The position numbers were made by a program, and so were the translations under genes. A stretch of 64,000 nucleotides of DNA from Piliocolobus tephrosceles (lineage: Eukaryota > Chordata > Mammalia > Primates > Cercopithecidae). Shown in pieces: positions 11,380-22,902 of this stretch (its first letter is position 1; each line of letters opens with the position of its first letter). The stretch covers positions 7,913,918 through 7,977,917 of the forward strand of contig NC_045436.1 in NCBI RefSeq assembly GCF_002776525.5, in the 5' to 3' direction. Below the pieces are notes generated by a model that was not told where the DNA came from, did no database searches, and was given only the letters and a program-made list of their open reading frames with translations.

Positions 11380-11470
11380 AGGGTTCTTCTGAGAGTTACC
11401 AAAAATAATGTACTTGGGACGTTCAGCAGGATGCTTGAATCATAACTGACACTTAATAAGTGATGAATCA
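11380..11470 (+). mobile_element. Possible MIR 3' fragment
   Basis: 'agggttcttctgagagtt' through 'taatgtactt' to 'actgacacttaataagtgatgaat' follows the order of the MIR 3' half. It is weak and diverged, and could be chance. Confidence 0.4.
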
Positions 11471-13920
11471 TGAATATTGCCTCAGTTTTCCTCATTCCAT
11501 GTTGGGCTTTTGAGAACTGTTACTTAAGGTTAGAGAAGTACATGCCAACCTTAAACTTGAACTAGTAATCTTACCTTAACTTCATTAGAAAACATCTATC
11601 AAGTGTCTAATTTCATGTGATCTTTTGAAAGTCGAACTATAAAATTAAGGAGTAGTGTTACTACTACCAAACTTTATCCAAAACACAAAGAAAGCTTACA
11701 GCGTCTAACAACACAATAACAAGTTAAATGGTAAATTTTACTCAACCTACTTCCACTGGCCCATTTTTGCGAATATCATGTTTTTCTCTCTAAAAATAAT
11801 ATTGCATCAACATTATTTCACAGAACAAAACTCGGTGCTTGTATGTTTATTTTCTGTTGTATTTCTCCATGTTAGCTTGTCTATCTTAACCACAGTATAT
11901 ACCCAACCAATTATTTCAGTTTCCCTGTAAAGAAGCAAAAGTAGAAAACACAGCCTTAAAAAAATCCATTCTTGCCAATTTTCCAATCAAACCCTTATGC
12001 TAGCTAAAGCATATTCTGTAGTCTCTGTTATTAATCTGAGAAGGTGGCCCTTTGGGCACAGAGTATTCCTCATGTAAGTTCATCACTGGCTAGCACTGAC
12101 ATTGATCATTTTGTGATCCTTCATAAACGATGACCAATTTAAAAATCAGGAAAACATTACATAAGAATATCACAGGGATTGACTTCTTGGGCCCTGCTGA
12201 CCTAAAATTACTTGAAATGGTAAATGTGTTAGAAAAGGATAATGGAAAACTACCAAGTCACAAAGGCATGCAGATTATGTTTCCTCATACAGAGCTTGCT
12301 TTAGAGACGTAAACGTCTATTATGGCATGATTCGGCAACAATTGATTTGCAATTTAACAGCATAGTAAACTCAAACGTGACCATTTATTACCAGTTGGAA
12401 AGGGGAAAAAATTGGGAAACTCTGTGTCTAAGGAGGGATTCTGTAGTTTGGCACATTGGCTGGTTCTTAAATTAAGTGCTTTGCTGAACGAGCTTGCCTA
12501 TGAGTGTGTGGTAGCCCAGTGTTCTTCTGACTAATTCGGATTGCTCGAGGCCACGGAATCATTGAGTGGTTCCATTCATGAACAGCAGATGATGTATGAC
12601 AAGGCTGTAATGCTCTTAGGAGGAAGTTAGCTACCAAGAGCTGTACTATACCAGAGGGGGGTTTTGATAAAACTTCCATCCAGGCTACAAATTGTAGACA
12701 TTGATTTGAAATAAATTGTGACTGATGATCAGTCGATGATGATTTCCATAATCATTATGCCGTCAGTAATTTATCAAGGTAATGATATTTGTGTCCCTGA
12801 TGTCACATTCATCCTGTACTAAGGGACTGAAGAACATGCTGTGATTTTTAAAAGCCCTTATTAAGAACCAACTGGTTGTGTTATACTTCCAACTGTAATC
12901 AGTAGGATGGCTACAAGTGAATAAAACATTTAAAAAATCCTGCTAGGTTTGTAATAAGATTCTTTCAACAAAACCTTCTATAGCACGAAGGCAGAGATCT
13001 TATGCTTGCAGCATTTTAATTAAATCTCTGTTATCAAGATCATTCAGCATAGTTTGCCAATATGCATTGGAAAGGGCTATTGCAGCACGCTGGGCAGAGC
13101 AAGCTGCCAAAGAACCTTCTCTTAACCCTCCTGGACTATTTTTTTTTCCAGTATATTTCTGTTCCTTTTTAGATTGCTGTTATTTCTTAACAACTGTGAT
13201 TCTTCAGCATGTGTATAGTCAACAGATGCCTCCACATCCTGCATTTATTCCTGTTAGATTTCAAAATTGCTGAACAATATTCCCATCCTTATTCAGAAAA
13301 AAAGCTAATGACATTAAACACTAAATGTCATAAGTATCTCTTCACCAAAAGGGAAAGTGAGCTGAGAAAGTCAACGAGAGTGATATAATTAACACAATTA
13401 ACAAATGTGTTCTGAGATTGTCATTATAAAATGAATTACGATTAGATTGCAAATGTTATAGGATCATTTATATTTTCATGGAACATGGTTTAAATACATG
13501 TAATCCAATATAGTTTTGAGGATTTCATGAATAATTCTAGTTTGGCAATGTAAAAGTTTAACTAAAATTACAATAAAGCAAAATACTTTGGCTCAAATCA
13601 GAAAATAGAATATCAGATATTTGTTTTCAAAACTCTGTGTATCCAGTTTGTGGAGATAAATTCCTATGAGGAGATCAGGCATCTAACTCATGTCCAGGAG
13701 ATCCACAGTTAGAGATCAAACACTCAATAAAATTACTTGACATTGAGTACACAAACTTCAGTTTTTCTAAACACTGAAAAGTAAGTAGATAAAACTATAG
13801 ATCTACATATGCCTGTTTGTTTTAGAAAAACGCCTGTCTTTACTAGTCTGAGATAACGGGCATGGCTCAGTGGTCTCACCTCTTAAGGTATTTGCATACT
13901 GTCTGGCTTTGGTTCCTGGC
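11471..13920. other. AT-rich unique stretch
   Basis: No gene or repeat recognised in about 2.4 kb. CpGs are scattered at 12484-12560, and AT-rich motif-dense sequence lies at 12720-12800. The two frames at 12130-12312 and 13067-13273 show no family resemblance. Confidence 0.4.
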
Positions 13921-14041
13921 TTTATTATTTATTCTTATTGTGGTAAAATACACATAACGTTCATCACTTTAACCATTTCTAAGTGTAAGATTCAGTGGCA
14001 TTAAGTACGTTCACAGTGTTCTGAAACCATCACCACTACAC
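13921..14041 (-). mobile_element. L1M 3' UTR fragment
   Basis: 'attgtggtaaaatacacataac', 'actttaaccatttctaagtgta' and 'ttcagtggcattaagtac' are characteristic of the 3' UTR of mammalian-wide L1M elements read on the complement. Confidence 0.65.
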
Positions 14042-14069
14042 TGGCTTTCTGATTTTTAAGCTGTTGCTC

Positions 14070-14200
14070 ATCTTCACTTTGTCACCTGTAAAACAGGAAC
14101 CAGGATTATAACAGCAACTTCATATTGTTTTGTGAGAATTATGTGAGATGATATGTGTAATGCTTGCCTGGTATATACAAAGCGCTGAAATATTAATACA
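14070..14200 (+). mobile_element. MIR fragment
   Basis: 'cacctgtaaaacaggaacca', 'tgtgagaattatgtgagatgat' and 'tgcctggtatatacaaagcgctgaaatatta' follow the MIR core and 3' half in order. Confidence 0.65.
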
Positions 14201-14400
14201 GACTCCTGTTCTTTTGAGTTGTTTTCTTCTAATGTAGACATTACCTAACTCTTTTAAGAGGAAAAATAATTATGAAATAGCACAAGGGACTAACTTGCAT
14301 TTATTTTATAGAGGAGGCTATGTATTACAAGTGCTTCCACGCATATCTCATTGGTACCTCACCATAAACCCCTTGCCACAAACAAGAAGGCCAGATTTTG

Positions 14401-14416
14401 TTTTTTTTTTTTTTTT
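14401..14416 (+). repeat. Poly-T run
   Basis: A short T homopolymer precedes the tandem duplication at 14423. It has no attached Alu body. Confidence 0.85.
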
Positions 14417-14422
14417 AATTTT

Positions 14423-14480
14423 AAATAGGAAAAGTGAACCCCATGAAAAATTTCAAATAGGAAAAGTGAACCCCTTGAAA
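14423..14480 (+). repeat. 26-bp tandem duplication, period 32
   Basis: The 26-bp segment beginning aaataggaaaagtgaacccc at 14423-14448 recurs at 14455-14480 with one mismatch. Confidence 0.95.
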
Positions 14481-14560
14481 GAGTAAATGATTTACCCAAA
14501 GTCCCACAGTCAGTGAGTGGTGGAGTTAGGACCTGAACATAGCACCTGCCACTCAGGGGG
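14481..14560 (-). mobile_element. MIR fragment
   Basis: 'aatgatttacccaaagtcccacagtcagtgagtggtggagtt' is the reverse complement of the MIR core ('acttgcccaaggtcacacag' motif), followed by 'aggacctgaac'. Confidence 0.6.
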
Positions 14561-15205
14561 TAGCCAGTTATCAATGTGTGTTGAATAATAAATGAAGTAA
14601 AAGAAGTTAAGGTTTCTGACGTGAAGTTCTCTATTCCTTCTGCCACACAACACTGACTTATTCGTGTCCAGCCAATCAGGTGTCCACACATCACCTGGTT
14701 TATCAGTATCCCGCTTTTATTTAGTGCTCCCATTTGCTAAGACCTTCTCTTGTAAGGTATTAAAAGCCTGAGAATCCACTGTGGGTTCTTGCTTCTTTAA
14801 ATTCTTTGAAGTTGACCTTTCTCTTGGTTTGGCTGGAACGACGTGCCCTGAGTTGACTTTTCTCTTGGTTTGGTCAGAAAGAGGTACACTGGGTCATTAA
14901 AACTGGAGCTCTGAGTTTGATGGTCTGCTCAACAGGTAGGCTAGTGACTTTGGAGATCATTTAAAATCTATGACCCACGCTCTCTTCGGGCATTTAGAAG
15001 ATAATTGTCAAGAGGCAAACAGCTTTGTAGACTTTGTAGCTTTGTAGACTTAAATGTTGCAGTGGTGGCTGTATTTTATGTACTTACAGGCCTCTGAGTA
15101 AGGCTTAGATTTCAGAGGATGATGAAAGGAGGACCAACCCTACGCGGTACTGATGTTTACCTAAGCGTGTTTAGTTAGGTAAATACTGCTTCTCCTTACT
15201 GTGCT
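14561..15205. other. Unique sequence with a short tandem duplication
   Basis: 'gttgac..ttctcttggtttgg' at 14811-14832 recurs at 14852-14874 (period 41). A smaller repeat of 'ctttgtaga' words lies at 15021-15050. The 124-residue minus-strand frame at 14359-14733 crosses the MIR and poly-T and is not gene-like. Confidence 0.5.
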
Positions 15206-15510
15206 TGTATGTTTATTCTTTTTTATTTATTTATTTATTTTATTATACTTTAAGTTCTAGGGTACATATGCATAACGTGCAGGTTTGTTACATATGTATA
15301 TCCGTGCCATGTTGGTGTGCTGCACCCATCAACTCGTCAGCACCCATCAATTCATCATTTATATCAGGTATAACTCCCCAATGCAATCCCTCCCCCCTCC
15401 CCCCTCCCCATGATAGGCCCCAGTGTGTGATGTTCCCCTTCCCGAGTCCAAGTGAACTCATTGTTCAGTTCCCACCTATGAGTGAGAACATGTGTATGTT
15501 TATTCTTTTT
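15206..15510 (-). mobile_element. Short 5'-truncated L1PA 3' end with target-site duplication
   Basis: The insert reads as the reverse complement of an L1PA 3' end: a (TTTA)-type tail from about 15219, then the 3' UTR and the last bases of ORF2, ending at about 15492. An 18-bp direct repeat beginning tgtatgtttattc flanks it at 15206-15223 and 15493-15510 and is a clear target-site duplication. About 270 bp of L1 is present. The C-rich block at 15388-15409 is the complement of the L1 G-rich tract. The TSD is perfect and the 3' UTR well preserved, so this is a relatively young insertion. A short repeated phrase (cagcacccatcaa, around 15325-15352) is a small internal duplication. Confidence 0.95.
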
Positions 15511-15535
15511 GAAAATTACTGTTTGTCTTTGAGTA

Positions 15536-15998
15536 GTGTGGATGTGCATGTGTGTGTATGTATGTGTGTGCATACCTCTGTGTGTGCGTGTGTGTGCATA
15601 CCTGTGTGTGTGTGCATGACTGCATGGATATACCTGTGTGTGTGTGCACGCGCGTGTGTGTGCATACCTGTGTGCGTGCGTGTGCATATGTATACCTGTG
15701 TGGGCATGCGTGTGTGCATACCTGTGGGTGTGTGCATGCATGCATGTGTGCATATGTGTGTGTGTGCATGTGCGTGCATACCTGTGTGTGTATGCATGCA
15801 TACGTGTGTGTGCATACCTGTGTGTGTGCGTGTGTGCATATGTGTATGTGCCTGTGTGTGTGCATACCTGTGTGTGTGTTCGTGCATACCTGTGTGTGTA
15901 TACCTGTGTGTGTATACCTGTGTGTGTGTATGCCTGTGTGCGTGTGCATACCTGTGTGTGTGCGTACGTGTGTGCATACCTAAGTGTGTATGTGCACG
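15536..15998 (+). repeat. TG-rich compound repeat with 'catacctg' units
   Basis: About 460 bp of TG dinucleotides is punctuated roughly sixteen times by 'catacctgtg' or 'tatacctgtg' variants at irregular spacing of about 14-60 bp. The block lacks stop codons over long stretches in several frames, so it produces long Cys/Val-rich (plus strand) and His/Thr-rich (minus strand) phantom frames such as 15205-16011 and 15364-16104. These are not genes. Alternating purine-pyrimidine sequence favours Z-DNA. Confidence 0.95.
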
Positions 15999-17314
15999 CA
16001 GACACTCTTGATTCAGTGCTCGTTGGGCTACCAGGAAAAGGAGGGCTTGTATCTATCCTACAGAGTGGGAGACCTTTAAAAACATCAGACTTGAAATGAC
16101 ACAACGCTGTCTAATGGTTTCACTCTTCTAGGAGTGCTAAATCTCACCTTGGACTATCCTGATGGAGCATCTATCCCATGAAGGTTGTGGTGTATTTCTA
16201 TGCTGGGTAACTCAGACTTCGGGACATGGAGTGCTACAATCGACTATGTTCCATGGGTTGAACTATGAGAATACTGGGAGGGGTAGGGCATGAATGCTAA
16301 GGTGATTTGGAACTTGCGAGTAGGTAAGTTTGCCCCAAAGAGAGTTAGAAAGTCATATTACAATAGTCTGTAAACGTATTCTCTCAGAGGAAAGTGGCCC
16401 TCAGAAGAACAAAGGCAGGAAATAAGGGAGTCTTCTAGTGGAGAACGAGCTGACACTTGAGTATTTTCTATGAAAGAGGTATCTCTTTGGGAAGTGAATT
16501 TACAATCACTTGAAGTCACCAGAGTGACCTGAGATTGAAAATGCAATTCATCCTTTTCCCATTCCCAGCTTTATCCCATCTGTCCCCTCCCACAGCAGTT
16601 AAGCATGGGAGATGAAACGGCTTCACCTCCAGCAGCGATGTAATTTGAAAACTAAATAATTTTGGATGTATGGAATGGAGCGAAGGAGAAAATTGGAAAT
16701 AAGAGGCAATATACTTAACTATTTTAAGAGAAAGGTAACTTGGGCTGTGTCTTAAAAACACTCAGTGGAACAAAGGATGCTTTATTAGAGTAATAGAAAA
16801 TAAATTCTAAGACCAATATTTCACCCATTGTATTTAGAATATTTTAATATTAAAATTTAAAATGTAGAACGCATTGGCACATCACAAAGCAGCAGTAATT
16901 CACCTGTTTAAAAAAGTAAGGAGAATATATGTATTTCATGCAAATAATATTTTTATAGCAATAACATGGTTTTCAGAGTTGTAAAAATTATAATTTAAAA
17001 TCTAAAAAGCCTCTCAATATAACAAGTACTATTGTACTATAAAAATATGGATTTAGAAATATAAATTTCCTATGTGGTTTTTTCAAACAAATGCCATTTA
17101 AAAATATTTTAAATGTCATATGAAAGAAGCAAATACCAAAATTTATTTCTAGACATATTTGATACAGTATCAAATTTATATTAACAGCATATAAGATGAT
17201 TTATATAGCATTAAAATTTAATCTCTTGTTAACCAAATCATGTTGACTAACAAAGTCCATTAAAGCTGCTGGCAATATCTTCATAATTTTTAAGTAATGA
17301 AAGGGTTACTGAGA
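15999..17314. other. Unique sequence, AT-rich towards the end
   Basis: No gene or repeat recognised. 16790-17240 is strongly AT-rich with many AATATT/TTTAAA words. Confidence 0.4.
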
Positions 17315-17502
17315 AATAGGAGAAAAATGAGAATTGAAAGTAAGGAGAGTAGAAAGAAGTAAAAATAAAAATAAAGGTAAAATGACATCAGTAAGGAAGA
17401 AATAATGAGTGAATGAATTGGGAAATATGGGGAGGAGCAGGGGTAAGGAGAACGGTGGGAGGGAACGAGAGAAGAGAAAGGCAAGAAGGAAGAAAGAGGA
17501 AT
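17315..17502 (+). repeat. Purine-rich tract
   Basis: A and G dominate the plus strand for about 190 bases. The minus-strand frames reading Ser/Leu/Pro-rich here are composition artefacts. Confidence 0.7.
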
Positions 17503-17546
17503 GAAATTTGACAAGGAATATTCAAGGTTGGGGGCTGGAGGAAGAC

Positions 17547-17577
<31 letters not shown>

Positions 17578-17614
17578 CAGAGAGAGACAAAGAGAGAAAG
17601 AGAGAGAGAGAGAG
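17547..17614 (+). repeat. (GT)n(GA)n compound microsatellite
   Basis: (GT) units at 17547-17566 are followed by GA-rich sequence with CAGAG interruptions to 17614. Confidence 0.93.
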
Positions 17615-20600
17615 ATGCTTTTAATCCCAATAACCAGTCAAGCCAAACATAGCAGCCATGCCCACCTAATCTGCCTTCCTCTTAAAGGGGAGTAACATTA
17701 ATTTTGGTCTTTCATACAACCCATGGCAGAACTAGAGAGATCATCCTTGTGTCTGTCAGCAGATCAGAATGGGTATTTCAGAATTTTCTAAGATAATTTA
17801 GAAAAATTCCAACAATGTCTGTGTAATGTCATACAAAAGGATGTGGGGAAACTCAACATACGTCAACTTGAAGGATGACACCATCTTCCATTAGCTTGCT
17901 TTTGCTTTGACTTTTTAAGTGGCTTTTAAAAACATTTTTGAATTTTTAAACACATTAAAGAAATACTACAATGCTTTTTAGTGTGTGAGTATGTAAAGTA
18001 CATTTTTTTTTCTGCAGCATAATTGAAATCTAATTAATCATTTTCTCTAGAGATTTTTTTAAAGACAACTTATTGTGACAACAATAGGAATATGACTTTG
18101 CTCATCATTGCTGAAAATGTTTCTGTTGGGGCAACAATATAATTTTATGAAAGCTTGCACACACTTACTAGGTATATTCACACAATTTACAAATGAAATT
18201 GACAGTCCAACTGAGATGCCTGCAAACTCTCACATCTTTCTCAGAATAAGAATTGTTTCTTCATCTTTTAAAACAAGAAACTGATTTATATAGCCATTTC
18301 AGTTATACTAATGTCTTTTCCATTCACGAATTAGGGGAGTAATGTTCCTCTTTTAGTTGTAGACTGGAATATTAAGCACTTTTACTCATGACTATTACCA
18401 CTGATATAATTTTCTGGAAGACCCCTCACTGTAGCTGAAATGTGAACGCTTGGTTGTACTGTTTATGAGTGAACTGTAAATTTTAATGTCAAATGGTTAT
18501 TTTCTGCTTATCCATCTGTAGCTCACAAAAACAAATGGATGTGTGGGTTGTTCTATACGTTGGCTCATAAAGGAACTCGGATTGTGGCATCAACTCAAAC
18601 AATCCCTAAGAGTAGCCTGTTCTCTCTATGAGAATTCCTGAAGCGAAAAGGTTTGGGGCTCCTGGATTACTCCAAACCGCGTTTTACATTTGAAAAATTA
18701 GCCTTGGCGATTCTGGGCTGACCCTGATTCATCACGTCACTTTTATTCCATTGTAAACACATTCTTACATCCCTCAAGTTTTTTTGTCCTTAAACAAATT
18801 TATTCTTTGGGATTTGGATATTTCTAATATATATTATATTATTACACTTACCACCAAGAATCTCGGTAATAAGTGAATCTAAATACCTTTAGTATTTGTT
18901 TTGATGTTGGGATTGATTTGATGATTGACATCTGTCATGGTAAAAGCACTCAGCTTTCCATTATCATACAGTATTAACACAGGCAGCTAGAACACTGTTT
19001 GTGGATACATGATAACCGAGTTGGATACTGAGTACCCACCATCCTTCATATTGCACTGCAGTGAGTTCATGCATGAAAATAATAACGTGGACATTTCTGG
19101 AATAGCTCATTTCTGTTGTGTTCCATTGGTAGACATTAAAGGACTTTGAATCTACTTCTGGCTTCATCACCAACAATCTTAGCCGAAGCTTCTTCATGTT
19201 TCTGTTGCCTTGTTTATAAAATAAAAGTCAGTAGATGACTTATAAAGCTTCTAGCTTAAATGTTCAACTCTGTGCACTTGGACATGAGCTTAGGGCTTCA
19301 CAGGAGAGCACAAGAGGCATTGGCAGGTTTTGTTCCTTCTTCACTTCAGTTTTAAGATGAGATTCTAAACTCATGATTTCTAAAAATAGAAATGTATTGA
19401 CTTGTCTATTGGCACTAGAATAGATACAGGGTGCAATGCAAAAGTGTCACTATGTTTCATACAGTTTTGTGCACCCAATCAACAATAATAATTTTAAAAT
19501 AACTAAAACAACTCTCTGGTCTTTAACTTCAGTTTCAAATAATGTTTCTTGTATAAACAAGGACTGACATTGTGAATTTTAGTCTTTTCAGTCCTGAGCA
19601 GGTTTTGCAATTACACATATACTGGAATACAACTTTCTGACTTAAAAATTATATTCTAATATAAAGTTTCTTTCAAGTCATTTATAAATAATGTTTAAAA
19701 GCAATCCTAATTTTAGCTCTAATATATAAGCTTGGAAAGTTAGTATTCTTAATTAATATTATATACACATGTGTATGTACACACATAGTTGGTCAAAATA
19801 CAGATAATTTATATATAATACATATTTATACAAAGCATATAGTTGGTATGTCTATCAATATATTTCTATTTGCATATAAATATATATTTTATAGATATTA
19901 TATCAATCATACATGATAATATGTTATATAATGTTATGATCAATATAATATGTTTTTCCCCAAGAAAGGAGGAAAGATAAGAAGTAAATGCAACAATTTT
20001 CTTTGTTAAGTGGATTTAACTTTTTCTGAAGAAATATGAGTCATAGAAAGCCCATGAGTAGGGTAGGATTAGAGAAAGACTGAAAGGGAACCAATGCAAA
20101 TGATACCTCCTCAAATTTAACAGTTATCTCTTTTCCTTTAATATGATTATGGCACCATGTCTATTTTCACTTAAAAGAAAATAGTGACCCTCAAGAGCAA
20201 GGCAGATTTACTCTTTTATTTTCTAAATTTAACCAGCGAAAATTACCTTAATTCTAAAGGTTTAGGTGTGTAAAGCTGTGAAATTACTAATTTACTTGTA
20301 TTCTCTGTTATAATGTTTTCCATATGGATGGGATTTTCATATCTAAAATAGATCCATATGGAAATTATGAAGCCATGAATTTCCTCCTGATATAGCAACT
20401 AAATTTGCAACTGCTGGTGTTTGGAAAGCAGCATTGTCTCACTGCAGGATAGTAAGGTCACTCCAAACCCCACTGTTGCCACACTTTGGGACACAGGGCC
20501 TAGAGGATGGGAGGGCAGCTCCTATTTTGGCTGCATTGAACACAATTTATTTTTGTTAAAAGATTAATCCCATAGCCCACAATTGACCAGTTCTATATTT

Positions 20601-20616
20601 AAATGCATTTCTACAC
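17615..20616. other. AT-rich unique stretch
   Basis: No gene or interspersed repeat recognised in 3 kb. It contains a CpG-bearing patch at 18640-18760 with a TCACGTCA-like word, an AT-rich TATA-word zone at 19740-19950, and a 13-bp perfect inverted repeat at 20317-20364. Confidence 0.4.
20317..20364. repeat. 13-bp perfect inverted repeat
   Basis: tttccatatggat at 20317-20329 and its exact complement at 20352-20364 are separated by 22 bases. Each arm contains the self-palindrome CCATATGG. Confidence 0.95.
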
Positions 20617-20621
20617 TAAAG

Positions 20622-20725
20622 TATTATTTCTTAAAGTGTGGTCTGTAAATCATTAGCATCAGAATCACCCATGGTGGTTGCTGTAATACAGATTCCTGGG
20701 CTCCAAATGCATGATTTAGGGCAGA
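20622..20725 (+). mobile_element. MER5A-like hAT-Charlie fragment
   Basis: 'cttaaagtgtggtctgtaaatc', 'agcatcagaatcaccc' and 'acagattcctgggctcc' follow the 5' half of MER5A, a non-autonomous hAT-Charlie element. The 3' half is missing or unrecognisable. Confidence 0.75.
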
Positions 20726-21959
20726 GATCCTGTGTGGGGTTTCTCTCCATTATTTCCCAGAATGTAGTACATAGTCTAACACACAGTGGTCAATTAATAC
20801 ATATTTGTTCAGGGAATCAACTAATGAACACTAAAGAATAAGAAACATTAAAATAAAGAAACATATGAATTGAGTAAATGCAGACCCAGGCAAAATTGTC
20901 TTGTCTCTTAATAATCCTCAAAAAATTGTTTATCTCTTAATAATATTCAAATAATCATTTTCTTTTAATAATCTTCAAAAAATTGAACCAAAATAATTCA
21001 AACAAAATTCTTACTAAATCTTTAAGTTGAGTCAACAGGAAAATTAGGTTTATGTTACCACAGTCTTCCTTGGAGAGAGACTTACAAAGACATCAAGTAT
21101 TCTATTAAACAATCTAGAATGCAACCTAGAAACAAGCTGTTTCTAGAAGTTTTTTCAGTCCTGCAGAGAAGCTCAAATCCTTAGCAGTATTCTATATTTT
21201 TTCAAAGCAAGATTTTAAAAAGTTAAGATAGTATTTCAAAATTTCAAAATATTTTCACATGTTTATTTTTATTATTTATAGACAAACTCCAAGTGACTTA
21301 TGAATTTTAGACAATAAGCAGTTCTAATGTTTTAGAGATACTCATAGAAAACTATATAGTCAGGGAAATAGTAAAAATGCCAGGAAAGATGCCTGAAATA
21401 TATTAAAAAACCATGTAGGAAAATGACTTCAAATGCCTACAAGTAAACAGCACAGTGAAGAAAGAGCATGCATGTGAGAGAGTTTAGAAGGGCTTTCAAA
21501 TATCACAAAGAACCTTAGTGTAAATAGGAATGGCCAGGCTCCGAAAGCTTATAAGTAAGAAAATGAAGAAAGGTGCAAGATGCCAATAGGACAGAATAAA
21601 GAGGCTCAAGCCATTGAGTAATCCTTCCCTGAGAGAAGCACATTTGCCCTCTTCCACTTTGAACAGGATTCAGGAACACAGGATGTAACCTGTAGTAATG
21701 ACTAATATATCTTTGTTGAAACTCAGGAAATGGTTTATCTTCAGTGTGAGGCCAACTAAATTTCTTGCTGTTACAAGTCTTGTTTTTAGGTATAGAGCAA
21801 ATGCATGAATCTAGGAAGGTCTTATCAGTGCAAAGCCCAAAGCAGGTAGAAATTTTCTAACTGCATCGCCGTACCTGCCCTCGCACTTGACAGAGAGGAA
21901 TGGCAGGGTAAGTGTGCCAGATAGGGAGGGTGCACAAACACTTGATTTTGTATTAAGAT
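20726..21959. other. Unique sequence with a diverged minisatellite
   Basis: Three imperfect ~28-29-bp tandem copies of a 'tctcttaataatcttcaaaa' unit start at about 20904, 20933 and 20961. The rest is AT-rich with no gene recognised. Confidence 0.5.
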
Positions 21960-21988
21960 TGTATGTGTGTGTGTGTATGTGTGTATAT
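21960..21988 (+). repeat. (GT)n microsatellite, short
   Basis: An interrupted GT/TATG repeat of about 28 bases. Confidence 0.85.
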
Positions 21989-22902
21989 CAGAGATATAAC
22001 ATATATTTCCTTCCCCATCCACTAACATTTTAACCTAAACAAATAGAGATTTATCTAATAGATTTCACATTCTAGCATTTAAAACAATCATTACAGAGAT
22101 GAGTAAATGTGAAAAATTAAGTCTGTGTGTTCTATGGATTTCCTGGTTATATAGTAAAATTTGTACAAAATCATCTCACTATCATCACTTAACATTTCAT
22201 AATTCAAATTAATTTGAATCTTATTACTATAGAGCTTCAATGCATATATTCAAATACTCCTGTGAAAATATTTTTAAAAAAATTCTGCTTACTAAAACAT
22301 AGTCTCAAGTTTTGAAAAGGATAGAAAAAATTTCTAGAAAAGAATACCCAGAACAAAGTCGATGTAGCAGGATATTTAACTGAATGTCTTTAATGATACA
22401 AATTTGTAAACAAAGTAGACTTATTGATCCCCAATACTTAAATATCACATTGCATGAATAACAAATTATATAAAATATGCAAAATAATAGTACATTAGCT
22501 TAAATAACACTAATAAATTGCAAAGCTTAGCATGAAATTGAAAATCACTAATGGAACACTATGCAGTTTGTTCATGCAAGAAGCAAAGACTCATACATAA
22601 TGTAAGAGTGCAACTGTTAGCAGCAGGCTGAGGGAGGACCATTTAAATGCGTTTTTATGGACAAGCTGGATTGATCTGGGAAGTGGTTCCCGAGGAGATT
22701 CCACTTACCCCGAAGAGCATCTGGGGATATTGTCATAATTTTCCACTTGTATCTGAACCTCCTATTATTTAGATCATCTGTATCCTTTCCATCCAACTTT
22801 ATAAGGAGAAATAGATAGATTTAAATAACTGATATAAAATCATCAGTAATAAAGGCCATTTGATCTGGGGTGTTCTCTCACAGTGTATTTCCATTTCGTA
22901 TT
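21989..22902. other. AT-rich unique stretch
   Basis: Nothing recognised. Composition becomes less AT-rich towards the LTR that follows. Confidence 0.4.

Noticed and set aside
14359..14733. 124-codon minus-strand frame as a small gene
   Set aside because: Crosses a poly-T, a tandem duplication and a MIR, and has no recognisable domain.
15205..16011. Longest plus-strand open frame (268 codons), Cys/Val-rich
   Set aside because: Starts in the L1 target site, crosses the L1 3' UTR and runs through TG repeat. Equivalent frames exist in other phases and on the minus strand.
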